A stretch of DNA of 45,164 nucleotides from contig JARLJB010000228.1 of NCBI GenBank assembly GCA_031291415.1, positions 1 through 45,164 on the forward strand. Direction: 5' to 3'. This DNA comes from Telmatospirillum sp. (lineage in GTDB: Bacteria > Pseudomonadota > Alphaproteobacteria > Rhodospirillales > Magnetospirillaceae). The notes beneath the pieces are model-generated. The model was given only the letters and a program-made list of their open reading frames with translations. It was not told where the DNA came from and made no database searches. A program made the position numbers and the translations under genes. The number at the start of each line of letters is the position of its first letter. The stretch's first letter is position 1. Positions 36,434 through 45,164 of the stretch are shown in pieces.

Positions 36434-36551
36434 GACCGCCCGCCGGAGCGTTGTGCGTCAAATCTGACGCGGCCCCGCTTCCTGCGGCCATTGAGGCCGC
36501 GGCCAAGCGCGCGGAGGCGCGCGCCCGGCGAGGGACATAAATCATAACTGG

Positions 36552-36580
36552 AGCGTGATGCAGATTTAACGCATCACGCT
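36552..36580. terminator. Perfect 10-bp stem-loop between yciB and the GntR gene
   Basis: AGCGTGATGC (36552-36561) and GCATCACGCT (36571-36580) surround a 9-nt loop. The right arm covers part of the TAG stop of the leftward GntR gene (36579-36581). It probably ends transcription from one or both sides. The 118 bases before it (36434-36551) hold an open frame ending at 36540 with an Ala/Arg-rich tail (DAAPLPAAIEAAAKRAEAR), perhaps a gene remnant. Confidence 0.55.
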
Positions 36581-37388
36581 AACGTCCGAACTTTCGCCGA
36601 ATCGCTTCGATGTCGCCGTAAAAATAGGTCGGGTTGTGCTCGGGTATTTCCAGCAGACCGGCCTCCAGGCCATCCAGATGGACGCCGAGGCTGGTCAACG
36701 CCGCCTGTGTGTCGTGGTCGCGGATGGCGTAGACGATGGCGGCATGTTCTTCGACCAGGCGGGCCATGCGGCCCGGCTCCGGCAAGGTCAGATGCCGGTA
36801 GCGATCGACCTGTAATTTGACCTGCTGAACGACTGTCCAGATGCCAGGGTAGCCGGCCGTTTCAGCGATCGCCCCGTGAAAATCCTCGTCGGCGTCGTGG
36901 AAGCCGTCGCGGTCGTCGATGGCCACCGCTTCGCGTTGGCGTTCAAGATTGGCCTCCAGCAACGCCACCTGGCTGCGTGTCGCTGTTCGCGCTGCGGCTC
37001 CGACAGCCACTTCCTCAAGAGCCCTGCGGATGACCATGGCCTCCGGCAGCGCGTCAAGCGGGATGCGGGCAACAAAAGTGCCCGACTGCGGGACAACTTC
37101 CACCAATCCTTCGGCCGCCAGTCGCAGGACGGCTTCGCGGATCGGTGTGCGGCTGACTCCGAAAATCGAGCCCAGATCTTTTTCGACGATCGGATCGCCT
37201 GGACGGCGCTGCAGGCAGACGATCTCGCGGCGCAGAGTCTGATAGATGAGAGATGCCGCGCTATTGCCGGTGCCGCCGGGCGCCGGGCGCAAAAGGGCCG
37301 GGCGGGCGTTACGGGTTCGTGGTCGCCGTCCGGCGGGCGCGTCGTCGGTTACGGTCGTGGAATCGGGATCGTCCGGTGTTGCCGCCAT
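36579..37388 (-). CDS. GntR-family regulator, FCD (FadR-type) subfamily
   Basis: A 269-residue regulator. After a disordered Pro/Arg-rich N-terminus of about 40 residues comes the winged helix-turn-helix (IYQTLRREIV, PGDPIVEKDLGSIFGVSRTP, IREAVLRLAAEGLV). The all-helical FCD sensor domain follows, with likely metal ligands in DEDFHGAIAE, VEEHAAIVYAI and GVHLDGL. FCD regulators often control uronate and organic-acid catabolism. Its nearest partner is kduI, 307 bp upstream on the same strand, so it is probably the kduI regulator. The palindrome at 38868-38885 is a candidate binding site. Confidence 0.88.
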   Translation of the reverse strand: MAATPDDPDSTTVTDDAPAGRRPRTRNARPALLRPAPGGTGNSAASLIYQTLRREIVCLQRRPGDPIVEKDLGSIFGVSRTPIREAVLRLAAEGLVEVVPQSGTFVARIPLDALPEAMVIRRALEEVAVGAAARTATRSQVALLEANLERQREAVAIDDRDGFHDADEDFHGAIAETAGYPGIWTVVQQVKLQVDRYRHLTLPEPGRMARLVEEHAAIVYAIRDHDTQAALTSLGVHLDGLEAGLLEIPEHNPTYFYGDIEAIRRKFGR

Positions 37389-37695
37389 CTGGGATCACCA
37401 TCGCTGTTTCGGGGTGGGGGAAGACGAGGCGCCGGCTTGCGCCTCGCCTCCCGTCAACAATGTCGATCGTCTTTCTAGAGGTCCTTCTGAATGAGATAAC
37501 GCTCTAGAGCCTGTCGTCAGCTACGGTTCTTCTGTCACATTTTCCCGTCATTCCCGCGAAAGCGGGAATCCATGCCACAACAACTATCTTTTGTTGTATG
37601 TCCATCGTTTTTTCCAACCATGGATCCCCTCTTTCGCGGGGATGACGACTGCAAAATACCCGCAGACGAACCTTTGACGTAACTGACGACACACC
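37389..37695. other. Gap between kduI and the GntR gene
   Basis: These 307 bases contain the inverted repeat at 37546-37647 and no gene. The frame across the repeat (37504-37692) encodes the HPRERGDPW and WIPAFAGMT strings that repeatedly appear as false proteins translated from this repeat class. Confidence 0.7.
37546..37647. repeat. REP-like inverted repeat (GCGAAAGCGGGAATCCA type)
   Basis: The left arm CGTCATTCCCGCGAAAGCGG (37546-37565) plus GAATCCAT faces ATGGATCCCC plus TCTTTCGCGGGGATGACG (ending 37647). An inner ACAACA...TGTTGT pair lies in the loop. This repeat class is widespread in proteobacterial intergenic regions. The same core is buried in the centre of 24641-24840. Confidence 0.85.
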
Positions 37696-38532
37696 CTAGC
37701 GGAGGTCAGGAACCTTCACGTGATCCATGTCGTCGAAAACCTGATTTTCGCCGACCATGCCCCAAATGAAGGTGTAGGCCTTGGTGCCGACGCCGGCGTG
37801 GATCGACCAACTGGGAGAAATGACCGCCTGCTCGTTCTGCACGACGATGTGCCGCGTTTCCTGCGGTTTACCCATCATATGGAAGACGACATTGTCGGAG
37901 TCCATGTTGAAGTAAAAATAGACCTCCATGCGCCGCTCATGGGTGTGGGCCGGCATGGTGTTCCACATGCTGCCGTCTTCGAGCTTGGTCATGCCCATCG
38001 ACAGCTGACAGGTCGGCAGAACCGAGGGGACGATATATTTGTAGATCGTCCGGCGGTTGGCCGTCTTGGCGTCGCCCAAAGTCGAGGGGGACGCATCGGC
38101 CAGCGTGATCTTGCGCGTCGGATAGGTCGTATGGGCCGGTGCGGAGTTGTAATAGAACTTCGCCGGAGATTTGGGATCGGTGCTGCCGAAGCTGATCTCG
38201 CGGGCACCCTGGCCGACGTAGAGGGCTTCTTCGCGAGCGATTTCATAGCGCGTGCCGTCGACGGTCGCCCAACCGGCACCACCGATGTTGATCAGTCCGA
38301 GTTCCCGGCGCTGCAGGAAAAAGTCGACGCCGAAGTTTTTGCCCAGCGAGTCCGCAAGCGTGATTGCCTTGGCGGCCGGCATGATCCCGCCGAAAACGAT
38401 GCGATCGATGTGGCTATAGGTCATGGTCAATTCGCCCGGGCGGAAGATCTCTTCGACCAGGAATTCGCGACGCAGCCCTTCAGTGTCCAGCGTTTTCGCA
38501 TGGTCGCTGTGGATGCTTTGGCGGGTTTCCAT
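37696..38532 (-). CDS. kduI: 5-dehydro-4-deoxy-D-glucuronate isomerase
   Basis: A 278-residue KduI of normal length, a cupin-fold zinc enzyme (EC 5.3.1.17). It converts 4-deoxy-L-threo-5-hexosulose uronate, from pectin or unsaturated uronides, to 3-deoxy-D-glycero-2,5-hexodiulosonate. The zinc site is visible as [15 protein letters not shown] (His, His, Glu) and SIHAGVG (His). Family blocks [34 protein letters not shown] and [13 protein letters not shown] are intact. The ATG at 38532 follows GGAGAGAG. The usual partner kduD is not in the window. It is probably regulated by the GntR protein encoded downstream. Confidence 0.94.
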   Translation of the reverse strand: METRQSIHSDHAKTLDTEGLRREFLVEEIFRPGELTMTYSHIDRIVFGGIMPAAKAITLADSLGKNFGVDFFLQRRELGLINIGGAGWATVDGTRYEIAREEALYVGQGAREISFGSTDPKSPAKFYYNSAPAHTTYPTRKITLADASPSTLGDAKTANRRTIYKYIVPSVLPTCQLSMGMTKLEDGSMWNTMPAHTHERRMEVYFYFNMDSDNVVFHMMGKPQETRHIVVQNEQAVISPSWSIHAGVGTKAYTFIWGMVGENQVFDDMDHVKVPDLR

Positions 38533-38922
38533 AAAACTCTCTCCTTCTTGAGACTGGGCTGCTATTCCATCGCGTTGGTTGTGCCGGGGGCAGGGCCAAG
38601 GCTAGGCAGCAGAATGAAAATGAACCATATTACAGGCCCGTCGGCAGACAGGACGTCGGGATGATAACGGCGGCAGTCCTCGCCCGGAGGCGGCTGCCGG
38701 TGTCGCCGTCGCTGTGGCGGGAACGCAAATGATGGAACAGGGCCCCGGCAACGGCGAAGCAGTCACCATCTTCCTAGGCCTCTGTCAAAAGTGCGTTCGA
38801 TCGTCATCCGTACCCGCCGCCCCACTGGAGAGCGAGGCTAACTGCTATTTTTGCAGTGTCGCAGAGGTATCTGATATATCAGATATATAAAAATGTCAAT
38901 GCGGAGGGTTGGTGGTCAGTTC
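38533..38922. other. Divergent intergenic region between kduI and the radical SAM gene
   Basis: These 390 bases hold the promoter/palindrome at 38851-38885 and, near 38619-38624, a TAATAT that could be the -10 box of kduI on the minus strand. I see no gene. Confidence 0.5.
38851..38885 (+). promoter_or_regulatory. Promoter overlapped by 18-bp perfect palindrome
   Basis: TATCTGATATATCAGATA at 38868-38885 is perfectly self-complementary, with the TGATATATCA core expected for an FCD-type GntR operator. A -35 TTGCAG (38851-38856) and -10 TATATC (38875-38880), 18 bp apart, read toward the radical SAM gene, so a bound repressor would cover the -10 box. Confidence 0.55.
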
Positions 38923-39792
38923 ATGCTTTACGATCTTCCTCTTTATCGGCCGCCTTCGGAAGGTGACAATCTTATCGTCCAGGTGACGCTTGGTTGCAGC
39001 TACAATCAATGCAGCTTCTGCGCCATGTACAAAGACAAAGACTATCGGGCGTTGCCGCTACCGGCCGTATTCGCGGACATTGACCAACTGTCTTTGCTGT
39101 ATCCGCAGGCGCACAGGGTTTTTCTCGCCGATGGTGACGCACTGACCTTGCCGACTGACCATCTTCTGGCGATCGCCGATCGCTTGGCGGCACGCTTTCC
39201 CAATTTGCAGCGCATTTCGACTTATGCCACGCCGATTGGTCTGCTGCGCAAAAGCGACGACGAGTTGGCCCGCCTTAAAAGCAGGCGTCTATCCCTCGTC
39301 TATGTCGGGATCGAGTCCGGATCGGCCGAGGTCTTGCGACGGATCGCCAAAGGCGTGAGCGTTGAAAATCTCGTCCTGTCCCTGGTCAAGGCGCGCCGTG
39401 CTGGACTGAAGATTTCGGCGACGGTGATCCTCGGTCTTGCCGGCAAGCGGCTGGCCGACGAGCATATCCTTGCCACGGCCGACCTGATCAACCGGGCACC
39501 GCCGCATTTCCTGTCGACTTTGCAACTGATCCTGCCCGATACCGTGGCAGCCGGTTTCCTACGCCGTTGGGAGGGCGAGTTCGTCTTTCAGGACGATCGG
39601 GCCATTTTGGCCGAGCAAAGGCTGCTTATCGCGTCTCTGTCGCCTCCGCGGCCGGTGATCTTCCGTTCGAACCACGCCTCCAACTGCCTGGCCCTCGAGG
39701 GAACACTTCCGAAGGACCAGACCCGGTTGTTGACGGAGATCGATCAGACGATGGACGGCGACCTGCGACCAAACTGGATGCGAGGTCTGTGA
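38923..39792 (+). CDS. Radical SAM protein
   Basis: About 289 residues with a radical S-adenosylmethionine core. The iron-sulfur cysteines are CSYNQCSFC (C25, C30, C33), i.e. C-x4-C-x2-C, one residue wider than the textbook CX3CX2C but usual, as I recall, for this MLYDxPLYRPPSE subfamily. The Gly-rich LADGDAL, YVGIESGS and VILGLAGKRL segments fit the partial TIM barrel. There is no extra cluster or substrate domain, so the reaction is unknown. I chose the ATG at 38923 (MLYDLPLYRPPSE) by family resemblance; ATGs at 38893 and 38899 lie too close to the predicted promoter. Transcription may be controlled by the palindrome just upstream. Confidence 0.85.
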   Translation: MLYDLPLYRPPSEGDNLIVQVTLGCSYNQCSFCAMYKDKDYRALPLPAVFADIDQLSLLYPQAHRVFLADGDALTLPTDHLLAIADRLAARFPNLQRISTYATPIGLLRKSDDELARLKSRRLSLVYVGIESGSAEVLRRIAKGVSVENLVLSLVKARRAGLKISATVILGLAGKRLADEHILATADLINRAPPHFLSTLQLILPDTVAAGFLRRWEGEFVFQDDRAILAEQRLLIASLSPPRPVIFRSNHASNCLALEGTLPKDQTRLLTEIDQTMDGDLRPNWMRGL

Positions 39793-39808
39793 CATCGATC
39801 TTTTCGCT

Positions 39809-40192
39809 TTAGCGAACGCGCCGCCGGGCGACCGACCGGGGAACTCTGGCAAGACGGGTGCGCAGGCCTGATCTCGGTTTTTCGCGACGGCCTCGGTTGA
39901 GCAGGTAGACCACCAAGACCGGCGGGACAAGAATCAAGCAGACTTTCTCCGTCCAGATCAGAAAGCTGTCGTAGCCTTTGGCGATGATGATTGCTTCCTT
40001 GCAGTCGTAGCGCTGCTGGAAACTGCCGCCGCAAGACTTCATCTGGCTTTCGACGTCGGAGGAACGGAAACCGAATTGATCCGGATCGACGTCGAGAAAT
40101 TCCAGATAGAACGTCGCCCCCATCCAAATGGCGCATGCAAGCATAGCAAACCATCGAAGCATCGTACGGATGTTGGTCGTCTGCACTGTCAT
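39809..40192 (-). CDS. Small membrane protein of unknown function, two helices
   Basis: A 127-residue protein I do not recognise. Hydrophobic helices lie at about 11-33 and 77-99, with a loop of some 43 residues between them that carries two cysteines (C54 and C64), possibly disulfide-bonded if the loop is periplasmic. The C-terminal 28 residues are strongly basic (about ten Arg), suggesting a cytoplasmic tail contacting phospholipid head groups or nucleic acid. The ATG at 40192 follows GAGAAGAAG. It is convergent with the radical SAM gene, with a small TTCGC-TTTA-GCGAA hairpin over its stop codon (39803-39816), and divergent from the DAHP synthase gene. Confidence 0.65.
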   Translation of the reverse strand: MTVQTTNIRTMLRWFAMLACAIWMGATFYLEFLDVDPDQFGFRSSDVESQMKSCGGSFQQRYDCKEAIIIAKGYDSFLIWTEKVCLILVPPVLVVYLLNRGRREKPRSGLRTRLARVPRSVARRRVR

Positions 40193-40484
40193 GGTCTTCT
40201 TCTCGGTTCGGATTCCTGCGGTGCCGAAAAGGTCTTGGCAAGAATACTAATTCATCAGTTCGCAATTCTATCATAGGACGCGATCCCTGCGGGAGTGATG
40301 TCATTGCGGACGTCAGGGCAAACGGGTGAAACGCAGGTTCCTGTTATCGATGCCGAAGGCCCCCGGAATATGAAGAAATTGCCCGCGGTTTGTCCGCGCC
40401 GGTCGTCCTGGCACTGGCAATCATCTAATTGAGAGCGTATATCGGGGGCTTTCCCACGTTGTGTTGCCCATCGAGGATCTCAAG

Positions 40485-41858
40485 ATGGCCGAGAAATGGA
40501 CCCCCGAAAGCTGGCGGAGAAAACCAATCCAGCAGGTGCCCGATTACCCCGACGCCGCCAAGCTCGCGGCGGTTGAAGCGCAACTGGGAATCTTTCCGCC
40601 GCTGGTGTTTGCCGGCGAGGCGCGTCAGCTCAAGAGCCAGTTGGCCCAGGCAGCGATCGGCAAGGCCTTCGTGTTGCAGGGTGGCGATTGCGCCGAGAGT
40701 TTCGCCGAATTTCATCCCAACAACATTCGCGACACCTTCCGCGTGCTTTTGCAAATGGCCGTGGTGCTGACCTTCGGCGCCGCCTGTCCGGTGGTGAAGA
40801 TCGGTCGCATGGCCGGCCAGTTCGCCAAGCCGCGTTCGGCGCCGAACGAGACCATCAATGGCGTGACCTTGCCGTCTTATCGCGGCGACATGATCAACAG
40901 CATGGAGTTCACCCCCGAGGCGCGGATCGCCGATCCGGAGCGGTTGGTGCGGGTCTACAACCAGTCGGCCTCGACGCTCAACCTGTTGCGTGCCTTCGCT
41001 CAGGGCGGCTATGCCGATCTGCACAAGGTGCATCAGTGGAATCTGGGTTTCGTCGCCGGCAATTCTGGTGCGCGCTACATCGATTTGTGCGCCCGGCTGG
41101 ACGAGACCTTGGCATTCATGGAGGCCTGTGGCCTGACATCGGAAACAACGCCGCAGATCCGCGAGACCAATTTCTTCACCTCGCACGAAGCGCTCATTTT
41201 GCCGTATGAACAGGCTCTGACCCGGGTCGATTCGACGACGGGCGACTGGTACGACTGCTCGGCGCATATGCTGTGGATCGGCGACCGTACGCGGCAGCCG
41301 GACGGCGCGCATGTGGAGTTCATGCGTGGCGTCGGCAACCCGATCGGCTGCAAGGCCGGTCCGACGACGCCGTCCGACGATCTCTTGCGATTGATCGAGA
41401 CGCTCAACCCGAAAAACGAGCCGGGTCGTCTGACCATCATCACCCGCATGGGGGCCGATCAGGTCGAAACCAAATTGCCGCCGCTCCTGCGTGCCGTGAA
41501 GAGGGAAGGCCGCTCGGTCGTCTGGCTGTGCGATCCGATGCACGCCAATACGGTGAAAATGGGCGATTACAAGACCCGTTCGTTCGACCGCGTCCTGGCC
41601 GAGGTCCAGGGATTCTTCGCCGCTCACCGGGCGGAAGGCACGCAATCGGGCGGCGTCCATTTCGAAATGACCGGCCAGGACGTCACCGAATGTGTCGGCG
41701 GCGCCCAGGCGATCACTGAGGCCCGTCTGGGAGATCGCTATCATACCCATTGCGATCCCCGGCTGAATGCCACGCAGGCGCTCGAATTGGCGTTCCTGAT
41801 CGCCGAAACCCTGAAAGACGAACGTGCGGAAGCGCGGAGGCAGGCTCGTGCATCATGA
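40485..41858 (+). CDS. Class II 3-deoxy-7-phosphoheptulonate (DAHP) synthase
   Basis: A plant-type DAHP synthase of 457 residues, normal for class II. It condenses phosphoenolpyruvate and erythrose-4-phosphate in the first step of the shikimate pathway. Visible family blocks are GGDCAESF (66-73, with the metal-ligand Cys), [55 protein letters not shown] and the C-terminal [17 protein letters not shown]. The start at the ATG at 40485 ([10 protein letters not shown]) follows GAGGATCTC; the GTG at 40461 is open but lacks a site. Its stop overlaps the next start (ATGA), so the downstream NAPRT-like protein is translationally coupled. Confidence 0.95.
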   Translation: MAEKWTPESWRRKPIQQVPDYPDAAKLAAVEAQLGIFPPLVFAGEARQLKSQLAQAAIGKAFVLQGGDCAESFAEFHPNNIRDTFRVLLQMAVVLTFGAACPVVKIGRMAGQFAKPRSAPNETINGVTLPSYRGDMINSMEFTPEARIADPERLVRVYNQSASTLNLLRAFAQGGYADLHKVHQWNLGFVAGNSGARYIDLCARLDETLAFMEACGLTSETTPQIRETNFFTSHEALILPYEQALTRVDSTTGDWYDCSAHMLWIGDRTRQPDGAHVEFMRGVGNPIGCKAGPTTPSDDLLRLIETLNPKNEPGRLTIITRMGADQVETKLPPLLRAVKREGRSVVWLCDPMHANTVKMGDYKTRSFDRVLAEVQGFFAAHRAEGTQSGGVHFEMTGQDVTECVGGAQAITEARLGDRYHTHCDPRLNATQALELAFLIAETLKDERAEARRQARAS

Positions 41859-43012
41859 GTGGCAATGCCAGTGACGATGCACCGGTGACGCCGTCAGGCG
41901 AGGATATTCCTTGCCTGACCGACCACTATTTCCTGCGGACCAAGGAGATCGTCGGGCGTTACGGCGACTGTCAGGTGACCTATGCGGTTTTCATGCGCCG
42001 GCCAGTCTTATTCACGCCGCGACTCGCTGTCGAATGGCTCCAGGCCGTGGCACGGGAACGCGGGACGCAATTCCAGATCGACCTGAACTATCAGGAAGGC
42101 GATTGGGTCGGGGCTGGCGAGCCGATGATGTTCATCACCGGCTCGTTCGTCCATCTGGTCGATCTCGAAACGCTTTATCTGCAAAAGCTGGGGCCGGCCT
42201 GCGTGGCTGCCTACAACGCCTTCACCATGTGTGTCGATTTGCCGCAGGTGGCCTTTCTTGCCATGGACGCGCGTCACTGTGCCGGCGCGGAAATGGCCGA
42301 CATGATGGCCTATGCCGCGTCGGTCGGGTCGGCTGCTGCCCACAAGGCCAACAGTGCGACGGGTTTCGTCGGCAATGCGACGACGGCCACCGCCCATTAT
42401 TTTGGCAAGGAGCGCGGTCTCGGTACCATGCCGCACGCGTTGATCGGCTATGCCAACTCGACGGTTCGGGCGGCCGAGATGTACCACGAGAGTTTTCCCG
42501 CTGACGACATTGTCGTTCTGGCCGACTATTTCGGTCGTGAAGTGACGGATTCTCTCGATGTCTGCCGCCGCTTTCCAGACCTGGCCAAGGACGGGCGACT
42601 GGGACTTCGCTTCGATACCCATGGTGGACGTTTCATCGAAGGTCTCGATCCACAAAAATCCTATGCCGTGCTGGAGCGCCACTCGCCGAAGGCGGTCCGC
42701 GGTTATCGGACCGATACGGAGTTGCGCTATCTGGTCGGTACCGGGGTCTCCGCCGCCGCCTTGTGGTATATTCGCGAACAATTGAACCACCATGGCTTCG
42801 ATAAGGTGAAGATCATCGCGTCGTCCGGCTTCACGCCGGCGAAGTGCAAGGTCATGGCCTTTTCCCATGCACCGATCGACGTCATCGGCACCGGGTCATT
42901 CCTTCCCGACAGTTGGGGCGAGACCTATGCGACCGCCGATATCGTCGCCTATGATGGAGTACCTCGGGTGAAGCTCGGCCGGGAATTCCTGCTGCGCCGA
43001 AAAGATCAGTAG
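41855..43012 (+). CDS. Nicotinate phosphoribosyltransferase-like protein
   Basis: A 385-residue protein of the nicotinate/quinolinate phosphoribosyltransferase fold. NAPRT joins nicotinate and phosphoribosyl pyrophosphate in the salvage route to NAD. Segments supporting it are [13 protein letters not shown] near the start, [66 protein letters not shown] and [17 protein letters not shown] with the later VIGTGSF phosphate loop. The ATG overlaps the DAHP synthase stop by four bases. This subfamily may have a different base as substrate, so the exact reaction is not certain. The pairing of a shikimate-entry enzyme with an NAD-salvage-type enzyme is unexplained. Confidence 0.85.
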   Translation: MSGNASDDAPVTPSGEDIPCLTDHYFLRTKEIVGRYGDCQVTYAVFMRRPVLFTPRLAVEWLQAVARERGTQFQIDLNYQEGDWVGAGEPMMFITGSFVHLVDLETLYLQKLGPACVAAYNAFTMCVDLPQVAFLAMDARHCAGAEMADMMAYAASVGSAAAHKANSATGFVGNATTATAHYFGKERGLGTMPHALIGYANSTVRAAEMYHESFPADDIVVLADYFGREVTDSLDVCRRFPDLAKDGRLGLRFDTHGGRFIEGLDPQKSYAVLERHSPKAVRGYRTDTELRYLVGTGVSAAALWYIREQLNHHGFDKVKIIASSGFTPAKCKVMAFSHAPIDVIGTGSFLPDSWGETYATADIVAYDGVPRVKLGREFLLRRKDQ

Positions 43013-43113
43013 CCGGTATCCCTATTTCCCGGGTGGTTGGCCTTGCCTGCGCTCAGCGGTCGGGATAGCCTGTGCCCTGATCTCGCCCTGGCATTCGCAA
43101 GAGGGACCGTTCC

Positions 43114-44100
43114 ATGGATCTTAAAACGAAATATCTCGGGCTCGACCTGATCAATCCGTTGATCGTGTCGGCCTGTACGCTCGGTCATACCGTCGACAAT
43201 ATCCGTCGTTTGGAGGACAACGGCGCCGCCGCCGTTGTATTGCCTTCGATTTTCCAAGAGGAAATCGAAGGGCAAATCGAGGATGTGGAGGCCATTCTGG
43301 CCGAAAGCGGGGCTGAGGCCACGACCTATATGCCTCCATCGATCGCCGATCGCTCCGGTCCGCAGAACTATCTGGACCTTATTCGCAAGGCGCGGAGCTC
43401 CGTCGATATTCCGATCATCGCCAGCCTGAATGGCGTCAGCCTGACCGGTTGGACCGATTATGCCAAGCAGCTCGAACAGGCCGGGGCGAACGCCATCGAG
43501 CTCAACGTTTATTTCCTGCCGACGGATCTCTCCCTGTCGGGTCAGAAGGTCGAGCAGCGATATCTGGAAATCCTGAAGGCCGTCAAAAAAACGGTGAAGA
43601 TTCCCGTGTCGATGAAGCTCAGCCCCTATTTCAGCTCGCTGGGCGACATGGTTCATCAGCTGGACGAGGCCGGTGCCGATGGTTTCGTGCTGTTCAACCG
43701 GTTCTATCAGCCCGATATCGATCTTGAGGAGCTGACGCTGCAGCGCGACCTCAACCTCAGCCACCGTGGTGAGATCCGCTTGCCGCTGCTGTGGCTGGGC
43801 GTTCTATCGGGTCACGTGAAGGGGTCGTTGGCGGCCAGTTCCGGCGTGCAGACGGCCAAGGAAGTGGTCAAATATCTTTACGTCGGCGCCGATGCGGTGA
43901 TGACGGCTTCAGCGCTGATCCGTCATGGCGTCGGTTATATGAAGACGTTGCTTGACGGATTGCGGGTTGAGCTGGAACAGCGCGAGATCGAGTCGGTGTC
44001 GGCCATCCGCGGCAAGATGAGCCGTCGCGCCGTCGATGATCCGACGGCCTTTGATCGTGCCAACTACATCAAGATTTTGCACGGCGCTCCCCGCGGCTGA
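43114..44100 (+). CDS. Dihydroorotate dehydrogenase-like FMN protein
   Basis: A 328-residue TIM-barrel flavoprotein related to class 1 dihydroorotate dehydrogenases: MDLKTKYLGLDLINPLIVSA at the start, ASLNGVSLTGWTDYAKQL, AIELNVYFLPTDLS, PVSMKLSPYFSSLGDMV and LPLLWLGVLSGHVKGSLAAS. It has no iron-sulfur cysteines. This subgroup is usually annotated as DHOD-like and is often found away from pyrimidine genes, so it may not make orotate. The ATG at 43114 follows GAGGG. It is about 100 bp after the NAPRT-like gene, possibly in the same operon. Confidence 0.82.
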   Translation: MDLKTKYLGLDLINPLIVSACTLGHTVDNIRRLEDNGAAAVVLPSIFQEEIEGQIEDVEAILAESGAEATTYMPPSIADRSGPQNYLDLIRKARSSVDIPIIASLNGVSLTGWTDYAKQLEQAGANAIELNVYFLPTDLSLSGQKVEQRYLEILKAVKKTVKIPVSMKLSPYFSSLGDMVHQLDEAGADGFVLFNRFYQPDIDLEELTLQRDLNLSHRGEIRLPLLWLGVLSGHVKGSLAASSGVQTAKEVVKYLYVGADAVMTASALIRHGVGYMKTLLDGLRVELEQREIESVSAIRGKMSRRAVDDPTAFDRANYIKILHGAPRG

Positions 44101-44142
44101 TCTGAGCCGTCGGGTATAAGGGCCTGGACCCGGCAGGATGAA

Positions 44143-44176
44143 GACGGAGAGGCAGTGCGAAGACCGCCTCTCCGTC
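44143..44176 (+). terminator. Stem-loop after the DHOD-like gene
   Basis: GACGGAGAGGC (44143-44153) pairs perfectly with GCCTCTCCGTC (44166-44176) around a 12-nt loop, followed by GCCTTTG. An 11-bp GC-rich stem 42 bp after the stop codon is a likely terminator, though the T tract is short. Confidence 0.6.
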
Positions 44177-44246
44177 GCCTTTGTCGACGGGCAGTCGTTG
44201 ACAGCCGGGGCCGTGCCGCATAGCTTGCGACACATATTTGACACGT

Positions 44247-44278
44247 CCGGTCGGGGGGCTTGCCCCGGGTACGACCGG
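44247..44278. promoter_or_regulatory. Hairpin in the gltX leader
   Basis: CCGGTCG (44247-44253) pairs with CGACCGG (44272-44278), and inside it GGGG-CTTG-CCCC (44255-44266) forms a second stem. It ends about 43 bp before the gltX start and could be a leader structure or a second terminator. Confidence 0.4.
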
Positions 44279-44321
44279 CGTTGTCTTGTCGTCAATGGTT
44301 TGACCGAAACGATTTGATCCC

Positions 44322-45164
44322 ATGTCCGTCACGGTTCGCTTTGCTCCCAGTCCAACCGGCCGCTTGCATGTCGGCAACGCCCGGTTGGCCGTCATCAATT
44401 GGTTGTTCGCCAAAAAACAGGGCGGACGTTTCGTTTTGCGCATCGATGACACCGATCGCGAACGCAGCCGTCACGATCACGAAGTGGCGATCGGTGAAGA
44501 TCTGGTCTGGCTGGGTCTCGTCTGGGACAGCAAGGTCAATCAATCGGACCGCTTCGATCGCTATGCGCTGGCGGCCGAGCGCCTGAAGGCGGATGGCCGG
44601 CTCTATCCTTGTTATGAGACGCCGGAAGAGCTGGAATATAAGCGCAAACGGCAGTTGGCCCGGGGCGCGCCGCCGGTCTACGACCGCGCCGCGCTGTCCT
44701 TGACGGATGCCGAGCGGCAGGCTTTCGAGGCCGAGGGACGCCAGCCGCATTGGCGCTTCAAGCTCGACGACAGTGACGTCCGCTGGGACGATTTGGTGCG
44801 CGGCCCCTGTCATTATCATGTGTCGCATCTCTCCGATCCGGTGCTGATCCGTGGTGATCAATCGCCGCTTTACACGCTGCCGTCGGTCGTCGATGACGTC
44901 GAACTGGGGATTACCCACGTGATTCGCGGCGAGGACCATGTCACCAACACGGCGGCACAGATTCAGATTTTCCAGGCACTGGGCGCCGCGGTGCCGCAAT
45001 TCGCCCATTTGTCGCTGCTGACCGACGCATCCGGGCAAGGGCTCTCAAAACGGCTTGGAAGCCTGTCGCTGGGTGAGCTGCGGGCCGGCGGCATCGAAGG
45101 CATCGCGCTCGACAGCCTGCTTGCCAAATTGGGCACCTCGGACGCCATCCAGCCGCGCCAGTCG
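44322..45164 (+). CDS. gltX: Glutamyl-tRNA synthetase, 3' end outside window
   Basis: The first 281 codons of a class I aminoacyl-tRNA synthetase, open at the window end. The HIGH-type motif is [13 protein letters not shown] (residues 9-21), followed by [33 protein letters not shown] is the tRNA/ATP-contacting region, and the KMSKS-type loop is LSKR (241-244). It charges glutamate onto tRNA-Glu, or tRNA-Gln where the amidotransferase route is used. The [17 protein letters not shown]...NWLFA and SKRLGSLSL pattern resembles the second GltX of alphaproteobacteria, which commonly have two copies; the other would lie elsewhere. Confidence 0.92.
   Translation, partial: MSVTVRFAPSPTGRLHVGNARLAVINWLFAKKQGGRFVLRIDDTDRERSRHDHEVAIGEDLVWLGLVWDSKVNQSDRFDRYALAAERLKADGRLYPCYETPEELEYKRKRQLARGAPPVYDRAALSLTDAERQAFEAEGRQPHWRFKLDDSDVRWDDLVRGPCHYHVSHLSDPVLIRGDQSPLYTLPSVVDDVELGITHVIRGEDHVTNTAAQIQIFQALGAAVPQFAHLSLLTDASGQGLSKRLGSLSLGELRAGGIEGIALDSLLAKLGTSDAIQPRQS

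Noticed and set aside
37504-37692. 62-codon minus-strand frame downstream of kduI
   Set aside because: It is the translation of the inverted repeat (HPRERGDPW, WIPAFAGMT), a recurrent false protein.

Overview
The window is a GC-rich chromosomal segment of an alphaproteobacterium, most likely in or near the Rhodospirillales. The taxonomic call is an inference from glmU-glmS-yciB linkage, a class II (plant-type) DAHP synthase, an alphaproteobacterial-style second glutamyl-tRNA synthetase, RTX/DUF4214 giant secreted proteins and strong NNC/NNG codon bias. No ribosomal RNA, CRISPR array, prophage or transposase gene is visible.

Left third (1-17304): one rightward reading frame that is already open at base 1 and stops at 17304, so at least 5,767 codons, with its true start outside the window. 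It encodes a giant, probably type I-secreted, repeat protein: a hydrophobic glycine-zipper segment, about ten DUF4214-like motifs around a helical stretch, an EF-hand-like Asp loop, and then more than 4,300 residues of beta-solenoid-like repeats in three consecutive blocks with periods of 37, 59 and 41 residues (111, 177 and 123 nt). This is the most remarkable object in the window.

17378-23939, all leftward: a sugar uptake and catabolism operon in the order LacI-type regulator, RbsA-type ATPase, RbsC-type permease, periplasmic sugar-binding protein, D-lyxose/D-mannose isomerase and PfkB sugar kinase. Together they import a sugar, isomerise an aldose to a ketose and phosphorylate the ketose. 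A double LacI-type operator overlapping a promoter lies upstream of the regulator, and a strong stem-loop separates the binding-protein gene from the two enzyme genes.

24312-31492: a small DUF6429 gene, an MFS transporter bracketed by two related inverted-repeat elements, a HAD phosphatase, an AT-rich regulatory gap, a methyl-accepting chemotaxis protein, a double PRC-barrel protein and a PilZ-domain protein. This part is a loose collection of transport, sensing and surface/signalling genes.

31502-36433: tRNA-Val(CAC) with a near-consensus promoter, a DUF155/RMD1-like membrane protein, and the glmU-glmS-yciB cluster, which makes UDP-GlcNAc for the cell envelope. 36579-39792: an FCD-type GntR regulator, kduI (hexuronate catabolism) and a divergent radical SAM gene with an 18-bp perfect palindrome over its promoter. 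39809-45164: a small two-helix membrane protein, class II DAHP synthase translationally coupled to a nicotinate phosphoribosyltransferase-like gene, a dihydroorotate dehydrogenase-like protein, and gltX cut by the window end.

Three families of dispersed inverted repeats sit between genes (24641-24840, 26553-26636, 37546-37647); the first has the third type nested in its centre.
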